From Utricularia gibba (lineage: Eukaryota; Streptophyta; Magnoliopsida; Lamiales; Lentibulariaceae): a stretch of 64,000 nt of DNA. The DNA lies in the NCBI GenBank assembly GCA_002189035.1, contig NEEC01000015.1:1612001-1676000 (forward strand), in the 5' to 3' direction. The notes below the pieces were generated by a model. That model worked only from the letters and a program-made list of their open reading frames with translations, was not told where the DNA came from and did no database searches. The position numbers and the translations under genes were made by a program. Position 1 is the stretch's first letter. The number at the start of each line of letters is the position of its first letter. Shown here piece by piece: positions 33,824 through 44,226 of the stretch.

Positions 33824-36010
33824 ATGAGTTCCGGCGAGCAAACAGTGCTGCAATTCGTTACATCGCCGACGAGCGTGGTGGCTAGGGTTCATCCGCTCGT
33901 CGTATTCAATATCTGCGATTCTTACGTGAGGAGGCCAGATCAAGCGGGGCGTATCATCGGGACGCTGCTCGGATCAGTCCTTCCTGATGGAACAGTGGAC
34001 ATTCGAAACTCCTACGCGGTTCCTCACAATGAATCATTGGACCAGGTGATTCCGGATGTTACTACTCGCCCTTCAGTCCTGTATTTCTGTTTTGGCTTCG
34101 AACTGGATAGGGTACTTCTACAATAAAAATAATAAATAATTTCTATTGAGAAAGTTCTGCGGGAGATTATTATGTTTGATGGGTCATAATGCAGCAGCGG
34201 ATAACGTTTTTGGCTCCAACAGACCCCGGGCGAGTACTTCCTCTGTCGTGTGTTTACTTTTTGTTCGTTGTGTCAGGTTGCGTTGGATATCGATTATCAT
34301 CAGAATATGCTTTCATCCCATCAGAAGGTTAACCCGAAGGAGGTCATTGTCGGATGGTAACGCCATTTTTTCAGTGTTCAATAATATTTCTGTCTTTATT
34401 TTTTTTCCTGTAAATGGTGATTCGAGGTATGTATTATGTGAAACTTCAGATGTTTGACTATGCTGCACCTTGCTGTATACCTTCATCATATGACTCCGCC
34501 TTTTGTTGTTTCAACTGTGGAAGACATGTATGTTTCCCTTCTTGAGTATATAAGAGTAGAAACTTTACGTTCTGGAATTTGTATCCTTATGTGGCATTTA
34601 TGCACGAACAAAACAAATTCGTTGATAATGCTTCTTTTATTTGCAAGGGTATCTGAACTATTTTCATTCGTCTGAAAAATTAATTAGGAGATTCCTAAAA
34701 AGCGTTTAGAAACATGTGACCTACTTTGAGCAATAAATTTGTCCTGATTGCGATTAATCTTTTGTTTTTTTTTTGAAGGTTTTCAACTGGTGGAGTGACA
34801 GGTGGAAGTACTTTAATACATGAGTTCTACTCCAGAGAAATTTCAAACCCTATCCATTTGACTGTTGATACGGAATTCAAGAGTGGTGGTGCTTCAGTTA
34901 AGGCATATGTCAGTGTAAATCTTTCTCTTGGTGATCAGCAACTTGCAACTCAATTTCAGGAAGTCCCATTGGATCTATGCATGGTTGAGGTGGAGAAGAT
35001 TGGATGTACGTGTGGTTTCCTGTTCATATATATGTATGCTATGGTTGGCACACATTTTATAAGAGTTCATTTTCCGCATTTTATGAAAGTAGTTTAATGC
35101 AGATTTAGTTCTTAAGAATCCAACATCAGCCTTGTGAAAAAATATTTCTTTTGGTTGTTGCATGCTCAGTGTCCAGTCAGCAACAGTCATGAATATGCAC
35201 AACACTGCTCCAAATACTCTCTGCTTTATTAACCAGTGGATGACAAAGTGATGCAGTGTATTTCTATTGATGGGGTCATGTTTCATTTGATGCTATTCTT
35301 AAGCTCTGTGCTTAAAAGTTAATGAGCTTCATGTTGATATCTACAGTTGATGTTATCAAGCCTACAAATGTTGACAAGCTTCCAAGCGATGTTGAAGGAA
35401 TGGAAGCATCAATGAAGCGCTTGCTTGCTCTTATTGATGACATTTACAGATACACAGATGATGTTGTGGTGAGACATTTTAGATGAGATTCTCCAGTTTC
35501 ATTCTATTATTCTTCAATCACTTCAAGTTTGCATGTTCTCCATGCAGGAGGGGCGAGTTGCTCCGGACAATAAAATTGGAAGGTTTATAGCTGATACCGT
35601 AGCATCCCTACCAAAGCTATCTCCCCATGCGTTTGACAAGCTTATCAATGATAATCTACAGGTATGCTTATTCAAACAATCTATAACAATCACATATATT
35701 TTTCCGGGCTCCAGTACACGAGCTATTTCTTTTGCAACCTAGAGAGTGGATCATAATCTAGTTTTTTTCATCATTTTATTTTGAAGAAATCGGATTCATA
35801 GCGTTACCAGTTCTTCATACATATGGATGATTTTTTTGTATTAGGCTTAGTGTTTCATCTTATGAAAGCCACCAACCATTCTTCCTCTGGTTTCATTTTG
35901 AAATGCTTTTGTTCCGGCAGGATCAACTTTTGCTACTCTATTTGTCTGGCATTACACGGACACAACTCACCCTGGCTGAGAAGTTGAACACAGCTGCCCA
36001 GATCCTGTAG
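33824..36010 (+). CDS. EIF3F: Eukaryotic translation initiation factor 3 subunit F
   Basis: MPN-domain subunit of the eIF3 complex. Exons: 33824-34045, 34277-34356, 34779-35005, 35347-35468, 35548-35661, 35921-36010; 284 residues, the normal size. The MPN domain runs from about residue 20 (VVARVHPLVVFNICDSYVRR) through RIIGTLLGSVLPDGTVDIRN, a WFSTG..VTGGSTLIHEFYSRE block and AYVSVNLSLGDQQLATQFQE. The helical C-terminus ends DQLLLLYLSGITRTQLTLAE. Phases agree across all introns. The gene is convergent with the ARM-repeat gene at 36566. Upstream translation-type promoter motifs support the call. Confidence 0.96.
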
Positions 36011-36565
36011 TAAGTAGCACAACTCTTTTGCCCGCTTGCTTTCTTCCTCGGATGCTTCATCTGTACCCTGTGTGTAGAATGACAATGATTCACATTCTCA
36101 CTTCTGAGTCGCGATATGTGAAATTTAAGCATTGTTTTTAGAGATTTCTTTTCCTCATCAGACATACCAAGTATTTTTCCCATGTTTAGCTGACATCATA
36201 TCACACAATAAATCATTGCCAAAATGAACAAAAAATCGAAACCAACAGCACTCAAAACAATGTCTGCTGGCTAAGCTCTGTTGAATCAGCATTCGGGTTG
36301 ATGAAGGTGAAGCACTAGCAGTTTGTGTTACAAAATTGATGAGCTCGTCTTTCGCATACCACCAGCCTCCAGTGAGTATTCAGTCATATAAAAGAAACAG
36401 GGGGTAGAAGATGACATGCAAAAGTAGGAGCAAAACTACCTACATGGGGTCAGCTGTCCACCCTTCTAATCCAGAGCTTTGAGATACTTGACTTTTGGCT
36501 ACTTTTATGCATCAAAAATAGATTGCAAACGGTTTGAAGCAACCTCAGACTACTCTGTAGACATG
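36011..36565. other. Convergent 3' UTRs
   Basis: Between the stops of eIF3f (+) and the ARM-repeat gene (-). No other feature seen. Confidence 0.5.
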
Positions 36566-39500
36566 TCAAATGCCTTCACTATGGTTACCACTGCTATGTC
36601 TTTCGCCTAACAACAGCAAGAGGGTTTCCAAGTTTGGGTCATCCCTGTACTTGATCCATGTAGCATCGAACTGTTGTCTTTGGGACCTGTGGGATGCAGG
36701 ACAACAGCAGGTCTAGAAGAACATCGGAAAAAACAGAGAAATGTGATACTGGAAAAATGTGTTCATCTCACATCTTTAACAGGTTTAGTGCTCTAAAGAC
36801 CAGTGCTCTTATATTTTCACGATCAGATTTCAGAGCGGCGTGCTTATAGACAACAACAAGCTCATCAATGAACCTAAAAGACCAGAATAAAAAAGGAATG
36901 TTTAGATACTCAATAAAGTGTTCAATAAGAAGTTTTATTTTGTGCCATTAGCAAGAGGATACACACCCTCGTGCATGGACACAACGCACCGAAATCTCTT
37001 TCAACTATTTCATTAGAGAACCTTATCACACCAATGTCACAACCACGCATGACTTTCAGACAAACAAGTAGAGCTGAACAGAACTTCATAGAGCAACAAC
37101 CAAGAGAGCATCAATGAGAAAAGGCATTCTCGAAAACAAAGACAAATCTTATCCAGCATGAGTTGCACGGTGTTAGCCAAAACAATTCCAGAGCAGCAAA
37201 GTTAGGCCTTTTCACACTTTTAGGTCTAAGATCAACAGGATTATGATGCCTATGATAGAGAATACGCTAGGAACACCATAAAATATTCTGTTTAGACGCT
37301 GCTTGAACTATTTAAGATGGAAAGTAATTAAATGAACACCTTTCAATAAAAGGAGAAGTCCTCATCCATGTGAGCCTTAGGATAGCTATTGCCCTCTCTA
37401 GAACCTAAGATGCCCATAAAAAGAACCAACATCATGTTTTAAATATTGACAAGAACATGAAATTAAACGCACAAGATGATGAATAAAAACATAGACATGA
37501 AGTAATCATATCAACGGCCTAACAAATACAGTCAAACTCACAGTTTGCGTGTAATAACCTGGAAACCCATCATATTGAAAAAGCGTTACACTTTACAAGT
37601 TCAATGAAAACAGAATGCCATATTGAAAGGCGTGATTAACTACTATGAATGGAGTAAAATAATTCTGCTAAAGGATATAATGGATGGGAAATTGGATTAC
37701 CAGCAACACTGTTGCATCATCATCAGCATGCATCCACTTGAAGAAAAGAGGGAAGATTCTTCTATAATGAGCTAGTACTGTAAGACCGAGACCATTGAAC
37801 AGTTGTTCACAATGCATCAGCCAAGCAATGCGCCGTTTCTTGTTTCCTGGCTGTCTTTCCAAATGGTTTAACATTTCACTCACCAGCTTATCATACCTAG
37901 CACAAGGCAGAAGAAAAATAAATAAAAAACCAGAGAGAATATTCTACGCACTGTCATCCTAGATATTCAAAATTAGCTGAGAAAATATCGCACACTACCA
38001 TTGACTACGAGGATTATTTTTCTGGGTCAATGTGAGGATAAGAACTGACATCTCCACAACATAGGGCCATATCTCGTCATCAGCGGCAATATTATGGCAG
38101 CAAGCATCAAGAATTACATCTCCAAACCCACCAACATCTGCTTCTTTTACGTTCTTTGCCAAACGTATAAAGCTTATCATTCCTTGATCCTGAAGGAATA
38201 AACAGGAAAAGCTCAACATAAAATTGTTGCATTATCGAAGAGATCAATATGAAAGAAAAATGAGAAGACATAGAAAACGTAAAGTGGGCAATATTGATGC
38301 AATACTGAAAATGGAAGTGATTACACACATAATTAACAGAACCGCGTATCCTTCAAATATTTACTCCCCCCTGTCGAGGTTCAAAATTCCCATATGAAGG
38401 AAACAGTAAAATTTTCCCTTCATCAACGATGATTAATATACTAACAAAATATGGATTATCATAGTGGACCATTTCAGAAAAGGTTACAATACAGCGAGAT
38501 CTACGCATGTTCACAACAAAGAAAAAAAAGAGAATGATCTGCGTATGCAATAACGTGCTGACCTCCAAATATGGATTCTCATACTGATATCCATCGCAGA
38601 ACAGGTTATCATAAAAAATATATTCTCAGAGTGGCCTAAGCATGCAACGATGTGCTAACTTCCAAAAACAGTTTCCAAAAAAAAATCAAATGGGATGATT
38701 CAAAGCACTGAGACCCTCTGGGAACTGAAATAAATACTGATCAAATAGTGTGAAATATGACTCACTCGAGCACACCAGGTTACTTCAAATTCAGCACACT
38801 TTGTCAAATCACAAGGGAACATCGAAGGGATATGACAGATAAATAAAGAAGAACCAGAAAATAACTTACTTTGACTTGAGGAGACCAGTGATCAAGAGCT
38901 GTCAAAGCACATGGAATCACCAAAGGGCACAACTGTCCTATGAATGGCGCATCTACCTATGATAAGCACTGGTTATATAAATTGCAAATGTAATAAAAAT
39001 AATTTGGCCAAAAAGGAAGCCCTGCTTCTCATGCACCAACCTGAGTAACTAACCATCTGAACTGACAAGCAGCCAAAATTGCATAAGCCACTGGAACACC
39101 AGCACTAGCTGCAGACGTTTCATGGCCTTCTTCGTTCACATCTGCCGAACTCTCCTTAATGCTAGCTTTCAACAAAGTTACAATTTCCGGAAATAGATTG
39201 ATAAGCAGCTTCTTCTCGATCTCAACTTCATCACTCAAATCCAATTCCAATTCCAGTCCGCTCACTCTAATCGAGCCGTTGGTGGGCAAATAATGTTCAC
39301 ACCATATTCCAGCAAATTCCTTGAGAGCGTTAATCGCAAGACGCGACAGCGAATCGGGTATCCACAAAAGATGCTGGGTAGTAGTTTCCGAAGCCGATGC
39401 TAATGCAGCACACAACAAAACGAAGTCCTTGACTTTACCAGAGATATTTGTTTCTGAAATCAAAGGATCTGGGAGGAGAGATTGGAGATGGGATTTAATG

Positions 39501-39699
39501 GAAACACGAGAACAGGCCTGTGGCAGAGAGTAGGGAGTTGCGGCAAGAGACTCCTTGATCGGTTCACCTAATCTGCAAAGTTGCAATCAAGAAATGAAGG
39601 ATGGAAGCGGAGGGTGAGGGTGGGCGTCAGAGAAATAGTCAAGTGAAATTACCGCACAAGGTTCTTCATAAGCGAGGAGGAGGGAGAGGAAATCGGCAT
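36566..39699 (-). CDS. ARM-repeat protein, At2g39910-like (probable Tti2 homologue)
   Basis: Helical-repeat protein resembling Arabidopsis At2g39910. I think this belongs to the Tti2 family (TELO2-interacting protein 2, chaperone of PIKK kinases), but that link is from memory. Exons in coding order: 39699-39653, 39572-39041, 38956-38870, 38189-37999, 37896-37701, 37404-37340, 36873-36772, 36686-36566; 446 residues, all phases consistent. Visible blocks are the helical N-terminal half, then DQGMISFIRLAKNV, RRIAWLMHCEQLFNGLGL, VLAHYRRIFPLFFKWMHADD, LTWMRTSPFIERFIDELV and FDATWIKYRDDPNLE near the end. The start at 39699 (MPISSPSSSLMKNLVR) was chosen because it is the ATG whose exon splices in phase; upstream codons lack ATG. 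Confidence 0.85.
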
Positions 39700-40580
39700 T
39701 GCAGATGGCATGAGGTACCTTCTCTAGCTGCTCCGGGATGGTGAATCTGCGTCTGAAACTAGGAATTCGAATCTCCAATATAAAAATATATATACATCAG
39801 TTTCCCGCATTCCTTTTTACATGCAATTTCTTGCAGCTGCAAGTCCGATGAGAAGCTAACGCCCCAGCTGGTATGTTGCAGGCATACAATAACAAAGATG
39901 TACGCAGCTCATTTCTTATGTGCAGACAAAATCACCTCGCAAAGCTGCTGAAACCAAAGACAAATGTTCCAATTGTCGGAAAACTGCGTATCCTACAGAG
40001 AAGGTATAAGATACAAAATTTGTTGGAAAACAAAGCTACCACAACTACAAGTCTAGTGTGATCAAGCCTGTTTCAGTTAAAAGCCCTGCGGTTGCCATCG
40101 TTCTAGATTCTTGATCATGGTCATGGCGCTTCCGTCATGCTATGTGAGCTTAAAATGTTTGCATTCTACAAGGTGTTATGGATTTTGAATGTGCTGCAGA
40201 TCCTTTCCCACTCATTCGTGACGCTGAAGCTATGCATCTCTTTGTATGAAGTGGGAGCGATTTTAACAGTCTCTCATTCATATGTCCAGTTGTATGGTTC
40301 ACTCAATGTACTAGTTTAACAGAAGAAAATGCAAAAGAGAAGAAGAGGAAGGTAGATGGGTTTTCGCTGCCATATGAATACAAAAAAGCTCATTGGATTC
40401 CATTGGAATGCACTTAAAGTTCATTGGATACATGAACATTCTCACACACCGTTGAACTCCCAACCAGGCTACAGCATTCGAACTGCAGTGACAGCCCACC
40501 TCCTCACAGAGAGGCTTTATGCTACATAATATCCAACAGACTGCATAGCAGAACTAGTAACCTTAAGTCATCATCCAACT
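39700..40580. other. ARM-gene promoter and lectin 3' region
   Basis: Contains several short open frames without family similarity. Part is probably 3' UTR of the lectin gene. No RNA gene or repeat recognised. Confidence 0.5.
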
Positions 40581-41636
40581 CTAACTATGAACCTCCGTAG
40601 AGTCATCAACGTCTGAAACTACGTTGATCTTTTTGTAGGGAAAATCACCGGACTTGGATGGGATCTTCACGACTGTCTCTGAGCTTTTATCAAACAATGT
40701 CCATAGGAATAGCACAATCAGGGCCAGTAATGCACCACATCCTGTAATGAAAACCAATCCAGAGAGAATGCCCAAGAAACAAATCTTCCTCTTGTGTGAC
40801 ATTTTAGAATGATTGTGCTCACTAGAAATAGCCACTACATCTATTGGCTTAGAATGAAGCCAATCAGGAACACTCCTTGTCCTAAAATTCCATGAATACA
40901 CACTGCTAATCTGAGTTGAACTTCTGCTAGACGAACTTAAGCAGACTAAAACTTCTTCATTTCCCCACATCTCCATCAAATCAACCTGATAAACCAACAA
41001 AGGATCATAAGGTCGAACATTTCCAAATTTCATCAACCTAACCTCAATCCTCTTCGAACTAGCATCATAATCAACCCATGAGTGCAATTTCACTCCACTC
41101 TGCAAGACCACATTAACGGCCGACAAGTTGCTTGTTTTAACAGAGACAAGGCTACCCACATCAATCCCAACATGATTGGCATTTACATCCCCTAAATTTT
41201 CATCACGCAAAGTATCGAACTCCACACCAAAAAACCGGCTTTCCTGCAAAACCCCAAAACCATCTGGCGAAAACGTTGATGAAAAACTCGTGGGTACGAT
41301 AAGAAAGGCCATGCCATCGCCATTATGCGGTGAGATCGAGAATGTGAAGTCCGTGGAGAAGGAAATTGGCTTTGCGGACCTCGAATTTGAGCTGAATAGT
41401 TTAATGGGTTTCTTCTGGATCAGGAATCCAGAGCTAGGAGATGAAACGAGGGGGTCAGTAAGCTGAATGTACGAGCCGTTGTTGGTGAACTTGGCGTCAC
41501 CAAGGAGAACAACATTCGACCCAAATCGCGAATTGCTAGGCAGTGAAAGCGAGAAACGAAATGACGAGAGGATGACGAGAAGCAGAAAACGACCACGGAA
41601 GTAGAAAGTGGAAGGGAATGCGCAGGATCTCGACAT
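40581..41636 (-). CDS. L-type (legume) lectin-domain protein with one membrane helix, no kinase
   Basis: Intronless, 351 residues. A hydrophobic signal peptide (about 1-32) precedes a legume-lectin beta domain (about 35-270). Its metal and sugar region is FFGVEFDTLRDENLGDVNANHVGID, described here in two parts: the GVEFDT strand and the NHVGIDVGSLVSV strand. Downstream are LHSWVDYDASSKRIEVRL and the family end strand VYSWNFRTRSVP. A single transmembrane helix sits at about 288-312, followed by a short cytoplasmic tail of roughly 35 residues with no kinase. It therefore resembles the lectin-only relatives of L-type lectin receptor kinases (such as Arabidopsis At3g09035 or At5g03350, from memory). 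It may bind glycans at the cell surface; signalling would need a partner. Confidence 0.9.
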   Translation of the reverse strand: MSRSCAFPSTFYFRGRFLLLVILSSFRFSLSLPSNSRFGSNVVLLGDAKFTNNGSYIQLTDPLVSSPSSGFLIQKKPIKLFSSNSRSAKPISFSTDFTFSISPHNGDGMAFLIVPTSFSSTFSPDGFGVLQESRFFGVEFDTLRDENLGDVNANHVGIDVGSLVSVKTSNLSAVNVVLQSGVKLHSWVDYDASSKRIEVRLMKFGNVRPYDPLLVYQVDLMEMWGNEEVLVCLSSSSRSSTQISSVYSWNFRTRSVPDWLHSKPIDVVAISSEHNHSKMSHKRKICFLGILSGLVFITGCGALLALIVLFLWTLFDKSSETVVKIPSKSGDFPYKKINVVSDVDDSTEVHS

Positions 41637-42185
41637 TGCTGGTAGGATTGAGAAAGATTAGGGCCTACGATGCGGCGCGTGTGTACGGGACAAGGCAATA
41701 AGCTCGCTGTAGCTCCACCGACAACTACTCAGGGCAGGAGAGCAATTCCGTTCGATGCCCTCAAAAAAACAAAAATTCGCACAAAATTTGACTTGACGGA
41801 GGTGCTGACGGACTCTCAACGGCAAACGGAAGCCGGAAACCGCCGATACCAAAATCCGATTTAGGAAAAACTCCTGCAATTACTTCTGTAAAAAACACAA
41901 ATATTAATTTAAAAGTTTTAAAATGTTTGATTTTATATTAATTAAAACAAAAACACAAATGAGAAAACAGAAGACAATTGCAGTAGATATAGAATTTTTT
42001 AAAAAAAAAACAATTTAAAAACAGTTTCAATATATCATTTCTGTTTTAAAAAACTTAAAAATTTATAAATACTTTTTAATTTATAGAAGACGTAAAAATT
42101 TGATTTTTAATTTTTTATAACCAGCTACAGACAAAATCCCAGCGTCACAAAAGTGGAAGGTCGCCAGAAGAAAGCAGCTCAGTAA
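41637..42185. other. Lectin promoter and YceD-homologue 3' UTR
   Basis: Two minus-strand genes head to tail. The part at 41880-42120 is AT-rich with A and T runs; nothing further recognised. Confidence 0.5.
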
Positions 42186-43592
42186 TCATATGTGTTGCAT
42201 CCGCTTCCTTAGTTCCCCAAGGGGTCCATGACCCTTTTCTTCCGCCACTTTGTTCTTGCAGGCACAGATGCTGAAGTTAAGATTTGTACCGCATTTCAGG
42301 CAAAGACCTCTGCAGTTGGGATCACACTGTGCACTCATGTTGATTTCCACGTGTATAAGATCCCTTATGTTCTTCGAGATGTCGATGGTCTTCTCGTGCA
42401 CAGGGAAGTAGAGCTGATCATCTGGGTCGATTGATTCATCATCTGTTTCTTCAAGAGATTGGAGTTTTGGGTCACCAGAGAGCGAACCCATGTTTATGGT
42501 CTCTGGTTCTTGTATTGGTTCCTCATGGAGTAGGAGCGAAAACTCGGAGTAGATGATCTGAGCAGTAGGTTCACCACACCTTCAGGATTTGACAGTTATG
42601 AGCATTAGGTTCAAAAGGAAAGAAAAACATAACCAAGCAAAGAAAACTTCAATCAGCAAACTTGTTCCACTATTCCAGAGAAAAATGAGCACAGGGCACT
42701 GCTATGAGGTAAGCTAATTGAATCAGGAGAAGGAGCGCTTGTATTAGATGAAGAGATGGAAGCATATCCCTCCATGAGGGCTAAATTGCTTTGAATGATA
42801 AACAGAGATTCAGATGCCGACAATGATCGGTTTCTGTAATCGTGGCACTACATAAAGACACATTCTTTTGCAAGCACATGAAGCATACAATGCCAGAAAG
42901 CATCAGTTTTTGTATTCATGATGCATGTTTGCTATATCAAGGAGATAACTACTGCACCATATGAACATCTAGAACCCTTTCCGAATTCATTTACCATAAC
43001 GAGCAGCTCTATGATGTCAATAGCAAAGCAGGAGTGACTTGAATCATACAGAGTTATGCTAAAAACGAAAGTGAAGGAAAAAACCTGTTGCAGTTTAGAG
43101 CGAGGACGGTTCTAATGATACCATCAAGTCTCAACTTCTGCTTCCTTCTCGTAACATCAACTGAAATCAGGACAGGCGTTCCAGAGGGGAATCATTTTTT
43201 AACTTGATTATACGCAGCCCCATTTCCGAAGCCCGGTTCTTGGAAAACTCCGTCGAAACCTTATCCAATCCCAGCCTCTCAAGAGTGGTGGAGTACTCCA
43301 AATGGGAGACGGCAGCGTTCCTCGTGTACAATATCGCGCCTTCCCAGGGGCTATCTCCATTATCTTCTCCAATTTTATCGTCGTCCACAAAGTCCCAGTG
43401 ACTTCCAGAGACCTCATCAGAAGAGGGGAAGCCGCTTCTGCAGATGTGGGTAGCCGATATGATTGGAATTGGTGGGGTAAATGATCTTATCGGGATTATT
43501 GGAGTAAAGTGCCGCTGGAGTTTCCCCAAGTTGGCGGCCGGCCCGAAGGAGGAGAGGCTCGCAGAGGAGGAGGCTGAGATTGAGCGCAGCAT
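42186..43592 (-). CDS. DUF177/YceD homologue, chloroplast rRNA accumulation protein (one-base frame break)
   Basis: Plant homologue of bacterial YceD, linked to large-subunit rRNA accumulation; the plastid copies are called YCED homologues. Exons in coding order: 43592-43085 and 42579-42186, intron 505 bp; 300 residues after one base is added. The ATG at 43592 opens a Ser-rich transit peptide (MLRSISASSSASLSSF). The DUF177 domain ends with the Cys cluster CDPNCRGLCLKCGTNLN then ICAC, a likely zinc site. In exon 1 the reading NDSPL must pass to TPVLISVDVTRRKQKLRLDG in another frame. Adding one G to the GG at 43181-43182 (CC on plus) restores it. Divergent from PUS10, with 634 bp between start codons. 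Confidence 0.87.
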
Positions 43593-44226
43593 TTGGCCGA
43601 CTGCCACCGTGACAGATCCACGAGGCTTGGTTGTGTTGCCCGGCCGGAGTAAGCTGAGTATTATCTTAATCCAATTTTACATCATGGAAAATAGAATAAA
43701 ATTGAGTAACATGACTATACAAATATTACATGAAATCTTTTCGGTAAAGAATCCTTGATAGTAACTCTAATATTGAGCATGCTTAGTATGAAATAAAGTA
43801 ATGGTGTATGAACTTATGAAAAGACAAATCAAGTATATAAAAAATGGAAAACAATAAAGATTGAGTATACAAAACATATAATATACTATAAAATGAACCT
43901 TAGTCATTGCACTTAATAGCTGATTTCTTTTTTTTTTTTCGGGAAGCTTCCATCCCATATAAAGATCCACTCATACTCCTAAAGCATTTCCGAAGCTGTT
44001 TTAGGGCAAATAATATGGTATCAAACTTTATAAGGTACAAAAAAAAAAGAATAATATTTACGAATAAAGATAATAAAAAAATAGAGTATTTAAAACACCA
44101 AAAATCCAATAATTAGAGATTAGGGTATCAAACTTTATAAGGTACAAAAAAAAAAGAACATGAGAATCTCTTCGTCTCCAGAGCGGAGTCGCGCGCTTCG
44201 GTTTGCAGTGTCTCGAGTTGCCGTTG
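43593..44226. other. Divergent promoter of the YceD homologue and PUS10
   Basis: AT-rich; contains a 35-bp exact direct repeat (44017 and 44124) listed separately. Confidence 0.5.
44017..44158. repeat. 35-bp exact direct repeat, 107 bp apart
   Basis: 44017-44051 and 44124-44158 are identical over 35 bp: GGTATCAAACTTTATAAGG, then TAC, ten A and GAA. The second copy ends 68 bp before the PUS10 ATG. On the minus strand each copy contains TATAAAG. Confidence 0.8.

Noticed and set aside
39873-40319. Two plus-strand frames of about 60 codons
   Set aside because: No ATG context, domain or splice evidence; the region is spacer or lectin 3' UTR.
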